Positions 17,534-26,845 of a DNA stretch of 64,000 nucleotides are shown here, in pieces. The first letter of the stretch is position 1. Every line of letters begins with the position of its first letter. Below the pieces are notes generated by a model. The model did no database searches, was not told where the DNA came from, and saw only the letters and a program-made list of their open reading frames with translations. A program made the position numbers and the translations under genes. The stretch covers positions 122,680 through 186,679 of the forward strand of contig NZ_JADWYK010000010.1 of assembly GCF_015773195.1 (NCBI RefSeq), in the 5' to 3' direction. The stretch comes from Hymenobacter guriensis. Its GTDB lineage: Bacteria; Bacteroidota; Bacteroidia; Cytophagales; Hymenobacteraceae.

Positions 17534-18757
17534 ATGACCGAACTCCAACGCCTGCTTGCCGCCTACGACGCCTGTCGTGCCGCTGGCCGCGCCTGTGCCC
17601 TGGCCACCGTGGTGGAAGTGGAAGGCTCGGCCTACCGCCGCCCGGGGGCCCGCATGCTCGTCACCGACGACGGGCAGCTGACGGGCGCCATCAGCGGCGG
17701 CTGCCTGGAAGGCGACGCCCGGCAGCGGGCCCGCCAGGCCCTGCAGCGCCGCCAGCCGGCCCTGGTGACCTACGATACCAGCGACGAGGACGACCCGCGC
17801 CACGGACTCGGCCCCGGCTGCCAGGGCGTGGTGCGCATCCTGTTGGAGCCGCTGGATTTTCAGGACCCCGACAACCCGTTGGAGCTGCTGCGCGGCTTTG
17901 CCCGGCACCCCGAGCCGGCCGTGCTGGCCACGGTGATTCGACTCGCTGCCGGCCAGGCCATCGCCGACCTGGGCCACCGCTTGCTGCTGATGCCCAATGG
18001 ACTGCTGCGGGGCTCGGCCCTGGATAACCCCGCCCTCGCGGCTCAGCTGCGCAAAGATGCCGACCAGGCCCTGGCGCAGGACCAGTCGCTGATTCGCGAG
18101 TACGCCACCTTACCCGATGGCCTTGCCCGGGTGTTTTTGGAAGTGCTGCGCCCGCCGCTGCGCCTGTGCGTGTACGGCGCCGGCAACGACGCCCAGCCGC
18201 TCGTGCGCCTCGCCGCCTCGCTCGGCTGGCACGTCACGGTGGTCGACGGCCGACCGCGCCAGGCAGCGCCGGAACGATTCCCCGAGGCTGCGGCGGTGCG
18301 CGTGGTGCCCTTGGGGGAAGTGCCTGAACAGCCGCTTGGTGCCGACTACGCCGTGCTGCTCACCCACAACTACGCCTACGATTTGGCCGTGCTGCAGCGC
18401 CTGCTCGATGCCCCTACTCCGTACATCGGCCTGCTCGGGCCACGCACCAAAGCCACGCGCCTGCTGGAAGAACTTACGCAGGTAGAGCCCGATGCCGAAG
18501 CGCGGCTCGAAGGGCGCCTGCACAGCCCCGTGGGCCTTAACCTGGGTGCGGAAACGCCGGAGGAAATCGCCCTCTCGATTACGGCCGAAATCCAGGCGGT
18601 GCGGCAGGGACGCGCCGGCGGTATGCTGCGCCTTTCCGATGACCCCATCCACGCCCGCCCGACGCACGTGGGCGCGACCGAAGGGAAGGCACCCTCCGCC
18701 GAAGCCAAGCCGCGCTACCGCCACGTCGTGGTGACGGAGCCCAGCTGTGCGGTGTAA
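17534..18757 (+). CDS. paoD: XdhC/CoxI family molybdenum-cofactor insertion protein
   Basis: The 407-residue protein has the XdhC N-domain (ATVVEVEGSAYRRPGARMLV, SGGCLEGD, DDPRHGLGPGCQGVVRILLEP) and the Rossmann-type XdhC C-domain (CVYGAGNDAQPLVRLAASLGW, LLTHNY, YIGLLGPRTKATRLLEEL, SPVGLNLGAETPEEIALSI). Such proteins bind and sulfurate Moco and load it into xanthine-oxidase-family enzymes; PaoD does this for PaoABC. The C-terminal 40 residues extend beyond the core and are not recognised. It could also serve the IorAB-like enzyme at 32448-35216. Confidence 0.85.
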   Translation: MTELQRLLAAYDACRAAGRACALATVVEVEGSAYRRPGARMLVTDDGQLTGAISGGCLEGDARQRARQALQRRQPALVTYDTSDEDDPRHGLGPGCQGVVRILLEPLDFQDPDNPLELLRGFARHPEPAVLATVIRLAAGQAIADLGHRLLLMPNGLLRGSALDNPALAAQLRKDADQALAQDQSLIREYATLPDGLARVFLEVLRPPLRLCVYGAGNDAQPLVRLAASLGWHVTVVDGRPRQAAPERFPEAAAVRVVPLGEVPEQPLGADYAVLLTHNYAYDLAVLQRLLDAPTPYIGLLGPRTKATRLLEELTQVEPDAEARLEGRLHSPVGLNLGAETPEEIALSITAEIQAVRQGRAGGMLRLSDDPIHARPTHVGATEGKAPSAEAKPRYRHVVVTEPSCAV

Positions 18758-18843
18758 TACCCCATCGCGGCATTATCCGTCTCAAGGCGAAAGCGGTTGG
18801 GTTCGGCCCGTATGCGCCCGTCTTTTTTACATTTTTCAATTAG

Positions 18844-19830
<987 letters not shown>

Positions 19831-20027
19831 CCAGGCACTAATGCTCCGGGAGTTCCCTTACCGCCCTGGCTACCGGCTCGCGTCGTAGTTGGGGCGGCTT
19901 TGTTACACTCCCCTGCCCCACTGGTCCTCGCCTCAAACCCGTACATAACCCTCGGCAAGTCCGGGTTGGGGGTGACGTTTCGGTTGTTCTCTTGGCGTTG
20001 CCTGAAGGCAGTTATCGGCTTCTTATA

Positions 20028-20858
20028 TCACATCAGCTTCTCCTGCACCGCCTGATGGACGGTTCGGACTACTGGCTGGAAGCCGAGGCTGCGCGCCAGC
20101 GAACTGTCGCTGAGCAGGTACCAGGGATTTGTTAGGGGCTCGGCCGACGATTCCAGTTGCCCACCGACCAGTTGCGCCAACTCGTAAATTGAAGTCGGGG
20201 CCTCATCGGCAATATTTACAATGCGGTCGTCCATCACCCCTGTCAATGCTAAGTGCATGGCTGTGGCGATGTCGCGGTGGTGGATGGTACTCATGCGCAT
20301 GGCGGGATGCCATTTGCCTGCTAGGGCATACTTGGGCAAGTCTTCCAGGTGGCCGTCCCCGTCGCCGTACACGAAGGGAAAGCGCAGCACGGCCCACGTG
20401 AGGCCGCTTTCGCGCAGCTCCTGCTCAGCCGCCACCTTACTGGCCGGGTACGCTTGCTGCGGCGCCACGGCGTCATCTTCCCGGCCGGGGCGCCCCTGGT
20501 CTGCGGGGTAGACATTGCTGGTGCTCGCCATAATGAAGCGGGCCGCCGGGGCCTGGTCTTTCACGGCGGCGATGAGGGCCCGGGTGCCTTCCAAGTTGCT
20601 CTTCCAAATCAGCTCGGTGTCCGGCGTGCGGAACACCGCCGCCAAGTGAATGATATCGGATACCCCCTGCACCGCTTCGGCAAGCGCAACCGGGTCGAAC
20701 AGGTCGCCCACGACCGCCGGCACGCCGGTTGGGACGTCCTTTTCGTGGCGCACCAGCACGCGACAGTCCAGGCCTGCTTCTACCAGCCGCCGCAGTAGTC
20801 GTGCCCCTACCAGACCAGTTACACCGGTCACAAGTATTTTATTCGATTGTGTGCTCAT
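20028..20858 (-). CDS. NAD-dependent epimerase/dehydratase
   Basis: The 276-residue extended SDR has the Rossmann motif GVTGLVGARLLRRL (residues 12-25) and the catalytic YPASK about residue 137, with an STSNVYPAD stretch before it. The substrate is unknown; the family reduces or epimerises nucleotide sugars and aldehydes. It lies 73 nt downstream of the AraC gene at 20932 on the same strand and may be co-transcribed with it. Confidence 0.85.
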   Translation of the reverse strand: MSTQSNKILVTGVTGLVGARLLRRLVEAGLDCRVLVRHEKDVPTGVPAVVGDLFDPVALAEAVQGVSDIIHLAAVFRTPDTELIWKSNLEGTRALIAAVKDQAPAARFIMASTSNVYPADQGRPGREDDAVAPQQAYPASKVAAEQELRESGLTWAVLRFPFVYGDGDGHLEDLPKYALAGKWHPAMRMSTIHHRDIATAMHLALTGVMDDRIVNIADEAPTSIYELAQLVGGQLESSAEPLTNPWYLLSDSSLARSLGFQPVVRTVHQAVQEKLM

Positions 20859-20931
20859 CGTTCAAGTTCTTGATTGTGGGCACAAAGCTCGGAAGTCAGT
20901 TGGCGGCAGCGTTGGACGAAAACCGCTAACG

Positions 20932-21786
20932 TCAGGACAAATCCCGAAAGAAGGTCGCAACGGTTTTGCCCGTGACTTTCTTAAACAGCCGCGAGAAATA
21001 CGCCGGGTCGTTAAAGCCCAGCTCATACGCCAGTTCCTTCACCGAAGACCGCTGCTGATAATACAGGCGCCGCTTTGCCTCCAACATGAGGCGGTTGGTC
21101 AGGAACTCCTTCGGCGAAAGGCCGGCGTACTGCTTCACGAGCTGATATAAACCATCCGTGCTGACGGCCAGGTCTTCAGCAATGCGCTCAATGGTAGGGT
21201 GCTCCGTAAGGTTGTCTTCGACGAATAGCTGGAATTCCAGGAACTTCGCCAGCCGGTCATCCGCGGGCTGTTTATCAACCGCAAAATAGGCGGCGTTCAT
21301 TTCAGTCAGCAGGCTGTTGAGCTGGGCCAGAATGAGCTCGGGATGGGTCTCCGGGGTGCGCAGCAAGCCCAGCAGAAGCTCAAAAATGGTGCGGAGCCGG
21401 GCCGCAGCCGCGGCATCAAACCGTATTTTTTGCCGGTGGAGCGGGTTGAGCAGGAAGGCATAGTGGCGGGGCAGCAGGGCCAGACATGCTTCCGGCAAGC
21501 CTAACTTATAGTACGTGTTTCCGTGCAAGCTCGCCGACAGCTGTCGAATTTGGTGCGGCAGCGAGAATACCACTTCATGCGTCTTAACCTCAATTTTTTC
21601 TAAGTCAACCTCAAACTCGGTAGAGCCCTCCCACACGAAAAGAAAGAAGTAGTAGGTTAAGTGATGCGGCAGGCTATAAGACGCAGCAGCTTCTGGGGAC
21701 AAGTGACCAAATCCAGGCGCCACAAGTCGGATAGGCAGGCTGTCGTTCTGGCTGAAACCACTAGGCAACGAATCGCGGCTTTCCAT
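20932..21786 (-). CDS. AraC-family transcriptional regulator
   Basis: The 284-residue protein has an N-terminal cupin-like sensing domain and a C-terminal AraC HTH: TIERIAEDLAVSTDGLYQLVKQYAGLSPKEFLTNRLMLEAKRRL, then SVKELAYELGFNDPAYFSRLFKKVTG. It is not closely related to the 8296/11472 pair; its sensing domain differs. It probably controls its own neighbourhood, the reductase at 20028 and perhaps the unit starting at 22626. Confidence 0.88.
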   Translation of the reverse strand: MESRDSLPSGFSQNDSLPIRLVAPGFGHLSPEAAASYSLPHHLTYYFFLFVWEGSTEFEVDLEKIEVKTHEVVFSLPHQIRQLSASLHGNTYYKLGLPEACLALLPRHYAFLLNPLHRQKIRFDAAAAARLRTIFELLLGLLRTPETHPELILAQLNSLLTEMNAAYFAVDKQPADDRLAKFLEFQLFVEDNLTEHPTIERIAEDLAVSTDGLYQLVKQYAGLSPKEFLTNRLMLEAKRRLYYQQRSSVKELAYELGFNDPAYFSRLFKKVTGKTVATFFRDLS

Positions 21787-21987
21787 AAGTGAGCACTAGG
21801 TTAGATACTATGCTGGTCGAACGTTCAGCGCTGGGCTGCGTAGAGCAGCGGCAGTTCGCCAGTCAGTAAAGAGGAGATAGACGCTAAAAGTAGCCAACCG
21901 ACTTGCTCCGTGAAAGCTATTTTAAAACCAAGCTTTTAACCAAAACTATCTTACTTCGTTATTGTAGAGAGTTACCTAGGCCTGTAT

Positions 21988-22626
21988 TTATTCCTCCTTA
22001 TCCACCAGCTTGATTCTTTTCAGCCAGGCCCTTATCTCATTCTGAACCCGCTTTTCCTTTTCTCCCTCCATCACGAAAAGCACCCCGTCCCGTTCTATGC
22101 CGCCTCGGGTGGAAAACCCTTCCAGCACGGTACTCTTCGGAGCCAGAGCCTTGACCGTTTCCATGCTACTGCCCACTCCGTAGCCCGCATTGGTGTTGAA
22201 GGGCACAACGGTTTTCCCACTCAGGTCATACTGCTTCAGAAAGCTCTTCATGGGCGGCGGGAGCTGCATGCCCCAGGTTGGGAAGCCGACGAAGACGACG
22301 TCGTACTGCTCCATGTTGGCAATCCTGGTGCGCAAGGGCGGCAAAAAGCCGGTTTCATTCTCCCGGGCCACCTGTTGCACGGTGGTTTGGTAGTTGGCGG
22401 GGTAAGGCGTTTCCAGTTCCAGCGCTACCAGCGTACCGCCTATCTCTTTGTGAATGATGCCTGCCACCGCCTTCGTGTTGTTGGTGCGCGACAGATACAC
22501 AATCAGGGCCTTTTTAATAGGGATGTTTCCCGGCGTCGCCGGTGGAATGTCCTGGGCATTGGAGCAGCCGGACAAAAAGAGCACCGCGGCCATCACCAGC
22601 CAGGAGATTGAGATTTTATTCTTCAT
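21988..22626 (-). CDS. Flavodoxin-like lipoprotein
   Basis: The 212-residue protein has a lipoprotein signal (lipobox LSGC, Cys21) and a flavodoxin fold. The FMN phosphate loop is YLSRTNNTKAVAGII (near 44-58), followed by GFPTWGMQLPPPM and the isoalloxazine-side loop NTNAGYGVGSS. Exported flavodoxins of this kind are usually electron carriers or quinone reductases. It is followed closely by the hydrolases on the same strand (22657 onward lies upstream in transcription order, 30 nt away). Confidence 0.82.
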   Translation of the reverse strand: MKNKISISWLVMAAVLFLSGCSNAQDIPPATPGNIPIKKALIVYLSRTNNTKAVAGIIHKEIGGTLVALELETPYPANYQTTVQQVARENETGFLPPLRTRIANMEQYDVVFVGFPTWGMQLPPPMKSFLKQYDLSGKTVVPFNTNAGYGVGSSMETVKALAPKSTVLEGFSTRGGIERDGVLFVMEGEKEKRVQNEIRAWLKRIKLVDKEE

Positions 22627-22656
22627 GTGTTTATCTTAAAGAGTTAAGGGTATACC

Positions 22657-23748
22657 TCAATCCAAGTTCTTGCTCTTGAGGAACCCAGAGAGATGGTCCG
22701 CGATTTGAAGGTTATTCAGGTCCGACATCGGAAAGTGGGTGTTGCCTTTAATCCCTATTTCAGGAAAGTGAACCACCGTTACATCCCCCCCGTGACGGTT
22801 GACCGCATCCCGCCATTGCCTGGCCATTGCCAGCCGGAACCGCCAGCCGTCGGCACCCGGATTGGGGGAGGGCTTTTCGGGGATGTTATCGCCGTAGTAA
22901 ATGATGATGGGAATTTTCGTGAGCTTCATAAACTCCGCCATCGGCACGCCCACTGCTTCCAGGGTCCCGCCGGAGCTAGGCATTGGGGCCGGCACTTCCC
23001 CTTCCGGAAACAGGAAGCCACTGCCCGGCTCGTAAGAGGCGATGGCTTTCACATTGGGGCTGTTGACGGCCGTCAGCCACCCCATGCCCCCGGAATGCGA
23101 GTGGGTCACCAGAATGGCCGGCCCAATCTTCGTGAACAGGGCGGAAGCCGCGGCCGTCATCACCGGGATGTCAATGGGCCCGATGCTGGGGACCATGGAG
23201 CGGAAGTACTGGTTCAGCGTCGCCGAGTCGCGGGCAAACTGTACGCCTTCGAAATAGGTGGGCCAGACACCCACGCGGAAGACATCATACCACTGCTGTT
23301 CGTCCGGGGTCGGGGTAATGGTGGCCGCGACCGTGCTGCGGCTGGCATTGCCCCGGCGGGGCTGGTCGAGCAGGTACACCCCGAAACGGCGGCGCAGGAA
23401 GATGTTCTGAAAGCCTTCCCGGCCGTCGGGCGTGGTTTCCCAGGTTTTAGAAAACTGCCCGATGCCGTGCCACATCACCAAGGGAAACTGGCGGGCTTTT
23501 GCCGGCACCTGGTAGAAAACGTACGCGTGGTCTCCGCGCAGGGTCTGCCCGGCGGGGGTGGGCTTATAGGGGTCAAACGTGCCCGGGTTGGTAACGACCG
23601 TCCCCCCAACGGCGAAGCTGCCCTGCTGCTGAATCACCATCGGCCCGCCGCTTTCTTTTAGGGGAGCGCAGGCCGTACTGAACACTGCTGCCGCAATGGA
23701 TAGAAGGCGTAGCTTCTGGCTTATTTTCCTCGATGTCGTCATAAACAA
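22657..23748 (-). CDS. Alpha/beta hydrolase, exported
   Basis: The 363-residue protein has an N-terminal lipoprotein-like signal (FSTACAPL). Alpha/beta hydrolase features include LVMWHGIGQFSKTW (oxyanion region near 97-110) and the nucleophile elbow THSHSGG (Ser about residue 218). Similar proteins are annotated as esterases; the substrate is unknown. It lies between the hydrolase at 23893 and the flavodoxin at 21988, all on the - strand. Confidence 0.8.
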   Translation of the reverse strand: MFMTTSRKISQKLRLLSIAAAVFSTACAPLKESGGPMVIQQQGSFAVGGTVVTNPGTFDPYKPTPAGQTLRGDHAYVFYQVPAKARQFPLVMWHGIGQFSKTWETTPDGREGFQNIFLRRRFGVYLLDQPRRGNASRSTVAATITPTPDEQQWYDVFRVGVWPTYFEGVQFARDSATLNQYFRSMVPSIGPIDIPVMTAAASALFTKIGPAILVTHSHSGGMGWLTAVNSPNVKAIASYEPGSGFLFPEGEVPAPMPSSGGTLEAVGVPMAEFMKLTKIPIIIYYGDNIPEKPSPNPGADGWRFRLAMARQWRDAVNRHGGDVTVVHFPEIGIKGNTHFPMSDLNNLQIADHLSGFLKSKNLD

Positions 23749-23892
23749 GTCGTTAAGTTCAGCGGCAAACGTTGTGGTAAAATGAGTGTTGGTGCTTCGC
23801 AGCCATCCCTAGCCCCTTCTCCCTGGCTAGGCAGAGGACTTCTTGTCCAGCCCTCATGTCATTCATCGCGAACGCGTTTATTTTCCTGCTGG

Positions 23893-24921
23893 CTAGTTCT
23901 TTATATGCTTTTTCCAAAACCTGATGGCCTCCTCCATCCAGCCTTCGGCATCGGTACCTTTCCCGGTCCCAAAACCATGGCCGGCGGTGAGGTACCGGCG
24001 GTATACGACTTCCACGCCCGCTGCTTTTAAGCTCTCCACTCTTCTTTCCACCGTTTTGACACTGGCAATGCCGTCGTTGGCGGCCACCGTGATAAACGTA
24101 GGGGGAAAGGCGGCGGAATAGGTGGATTGGCCGGTATAAGCGATAACGGCAGTAGCCGGTTTGGGTAAACTGCCCCCGCCAAACGCCGCCACCCCGCTCA
24201 AGGCAATGTTGCCTGCCATCCGGGCGCCGGCAGAGCCGCCCCACAGGGAATAATCCCGGGTGCTTACCCCTAGTTTTTCGGCATTCCGGAAGATGTAGGC
24301 GATGGCGGCCGCCAAATCTTCGGTGGCGCTTTGCTCGCTGCCTATCCGGTACCGGATGACAAAGGCATTCAGGTTGCTGCTGCTTATCTGCTGGGCCAGC
24401 GGAAAGCCTTCGTGTAAGGAGCCCACGTAACTGAATCCGCCGCCCGGACAGACGATGGCAAACGGGGCCCCGGGGGTTCCCCGGTAAAAGAACAGACCGG
24501 TTTGCTGCTTGGAAGCGTCCTGCTGCTTTTGCTGGGCGGAGTAAAAATCATAGAAAATGGTTTTCCCGCCGCTGGCTTCATCAATCAGGTGATTTACCGC
24601 CGACAGCACCACCTCCGGACGCACGTGCCCATGGTAGGGCATGAGTGACCCCACCTTGGCAAGCCGGGTCGCATAGTATGGGGAATTGTCATCCCAGGGC
24701 AAAAGCTTGTCGCCAAAGCCGGTAAAAGCAGGATGGTCAACTATGTCCCGCACCAGATTCTCCGCTGTCAAATGCGTGCTCATGGCCTTGCTACTGGGTG
24801 TGTTCGTTCGCGTGGGAGGTAACGCATCGACGGGTTGATTCTGCCCGGAACAATTGCCGGTGAGCAGAAAGCCGAGCAGCAGGGCTGCGTTGCCCACCAG
24901 CCTTTTGAGTTTCTTTACCAT
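23893..24921 (-). CDS. Alpha/beta hydrolase (BD-FAE/acetyl-esterase-like), exported
   Basis: The 342-residue protein begins with a lipoprotein-type signal (LLTGNCSG). It has an HGG-like PGGGFSYVGS oxyanion motif, the nucleophile WGGSAGARM (Ser about residue 229), an Asp in VAANDGIAS and the catalytic His in TAGHGFG. The fold is that of small carbohydrate or feruloyl esterases. A 144-bp gap separates it from the next hydrolase downstream. Confidence 0.8.
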   Translation of the reverse strand: MVKKLKRLVGNAALLLGFLLTGNCSGQNQPVDALPPTRTNTPSSKAMSTHLTAENLVRDIVDHPAFTGFGDKLLPWDDNSPYYATRLAKVGSLMPYHGHVRPEVVLSAVNHLIDEASGGKTIFYDFYSAQQKQQDASKQQTGLFFYRGTPGAPFAIVCPGGGFSYVGSLHEGFPLAQQISSSNLNAFVIRYRIGSEQSATEDLAAAIAYIFRNAEKLGVSTRDYSLWGGSAGARMAGNIALSGVAAFGGGSLPKPATAVIAYTGQSTYSAAFPPTFITVAANDGIASVKTVERRVESLKAAGVEVVYRRYLTAGHGFGTGKGTDAEGWMEEAIRFWKKHIKN

Positions 24922-24976
24922 ATTCCTCGAACAGTTCTGTCGTGCCGAACCACTGGGTCGTGTTCCACGACCTAGC

Positions 24977-26035
24977 TTATAGCGTCTTGCCGAAGAAACC
25001 GACCGCCTTGGCTACGGCCTGATTCACGTACTCCGGCTTCCAGTAGCTCTGAATGTGCGTGGCGCCCTCGATGATGAACAGTTCCTTGTCTTTGGCGTTG
25101 GTTGCTTTGGCAAACGCCTCGTCCGTCATGTATTTGGTGTCGGCCTTGCTCCCCGCCATCATCAACAGGGGCTGATTAAGTAGCTCCAGGCCCGCGGTGG
25201 CATCCCACGTCATTAGGTCGAGCAGGCTGCTGGTGGTATAGAGAAAGGTGGAGTTGGGATGCGCGTGAGTGCGGTAATAGTACTCGTAGCCTTCCCGGTA
25301 TAGGTCGGTGGGGGTTCTGGCGATTTCGGCATCGGTAATGCTGGCCACCCCACTATACAGGATTTTACCCCCCGCGGCTTCCTGCGCCCGGGCCGCCGCG
25401 GCTTTCTGCAGGCGCGGCTGAATGGTGGCGACGTCCGAATTCTGAAAGCCATTGCGTCGCACCTCGCCGGAATTGAACATGCTCAGGGTGGCAACGGCTT
25501 TGAAGCGTTTGTCGGATTGCGCGGTTTTCAGCGTGTACCCGCCGCCGCCACAAATGCCCAATGCACCTAAGCGGTTGGCATCGACTCCGGCGTACTGCGT
25601 GATAAAGTCCGCCATGCCCCGAATGTCTTCCGTGCGGGCGGCCGGCTTATCCGTATGCCGGGGCTCGCCGCCGCTGGCGCCCTGGTAGGCGGCGTCGGCC
25701 GCAATGGTGATGTACCCCGCCTCGGCCAACCGCTGCGCATACAAGCCCGCCGTCTGCTCTTTGATGCCCCCGTTGGGGTGCGCCACCACCACGGCCGGAT
25801 AGGTCTTGGACGCGTCGTAGTTGGCCGGGGTGTACACATTCGCCGCGATAGCGATGCCGTTCAGCTTATAGCTCACCGGATGGATATTCACTTTACCCTT
25901 TACATTTTCGGTAATCGCATCCCCGTAGACCAGGCCGAACGGGTTGCTTGATTTGGTTGGAGCGGAAGACATCAGGCCGGTTGCCATACTCGCGGCTACA
26001 AGAATAAACGTTGTCTTTTTCATTTTTATGGGCAT
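24977..26035 (-). CDS. Dienelactone-hydrolase-like alpha/beta hydrolase, exported
   Basis: The 352-residue protein has a signal peptide (KKTTFILVAASMATGLMSSA). Its alpha/beta hydrolase core has VVAHPNGGIKEQ, and the nucleophile elbow GICGGGGY carries a cysteine where most esterases have serine, as in dienelactone hydrolases. A closing His lies in IEGATHIQSYW. The start is at MPIKMKK; the internal ATG at 26023 is equally good. AraC-type site D lies 323 nt upstream, so this is probably the first gene of a four-gene unit running to 21988. Confidence 0.8.
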   Translation of the reverse strand: MPIKMKKTTFILVAASMATGLMSSAPTKSSNPFGLVYGDAITENVKGKVNIHPVSYKLNGIAIAANVYTPANYDASKTYPAVVVAHPNGGIKEQTAGLYAQRLAEAGYITIAADAAYQGASGGEPRHTDKPAARTEDIRGMADFITQYAGVDANRLGALGICGGGGYTLKTAQSDKRFKAVATLSMFNSGEVRRNGFQNSDVATIQPRLQKAAAARAQEAAGGKILYSGVASITDAEIARTPTDLYREGYEYYYRTHAHPNSTFLYTTSSLLDLMTWDATAGLELLNQPLLMMAGSKADTKYMTDEAFAKATNAKDKELFIIEGATHIQSYWKPEYVNQAVAKAVGFFGKTL

Positions 26036-26357
26036 TAGTGCCTCGTGCCTTGCGGAGACGGGCCGGAGCCGAAGCACCGGCCGCTGCAGACCAGGCCCGA
26101 TACGTCGAGCCTATTGGTGCTCGGCCTTCGCAATGGCGGGTCGAGTGCTGGTTAAAAAGGAAGTACTCCCCCTGCTTTCGCGCTCACGGACGGTTGGTGA
26201 GCGCGAACGCGGTTGCCAACGAACCGCGCCAACTGCCAACCCGGCTAGGTCTCACACGCATGGATTATGCAGTGTCAAGCACCTGCGTGGAGCCGGGTAC
26301 TACCGGCAGCAAGGAGTAACACAAAGGTCCTGAATACCAATCCGGTAGTTAAACACG

Positions 26358-26386
26358 AATCAAACGAAAGAGTATAATTATCAAAC
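26358..26386 (-). promoter_or_regulatory. AraC-type direct-repeat operator, site D
   Basis: TCAAA half-sites at 26360 and 26381 (21 bp apart) with AGTAT between them. On the - strand the element reads toward the hydrolase at 26035. I see no gene between 26036 and 26845; the open frames there overlap one another and match nothing known. Confidence 0.7.
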
Positions 26387-26845
26387 AGGCGCCGGTCCAG
26401 CACAGAACGCCCATTTCCCCTCCCCACAGAAAGAGCCTTCTTAAAGCAGCGGGGGATAAAATTATTCTATGGTCCAACCGGGCTGCTTCCAATGGCCTTT
26501 GCAACTTGCAGAAACCATTAGGCATACTAGAAACACCCGCAGCACGAGCAGCCGCTCGCCCTTGTTGAGCTGCGGTGGCTCTTGCGCCGCAAGAGCTTAC
26601 TGAGCAGGTAACGCAGGATGAAGCAGGTTTTAATAAGCCGCCCGTAGCGCAGCTAACGACGGACGCATCATGTAATCCTGTTCCCGCTACGATACCCTTA
26701 CACGGCCAGACGGGATTCACCCAGAGGTACTGCCCGGAACGAGCGGCAGGAGCCGTGCCAGGTTTTTGGCTTGGCGTAGCGGATATATACCCGCTACAGG
26801 TAATCCGGAAGGGAGTAACTAGTGCCGAGGCCGCCAGTGAATGGT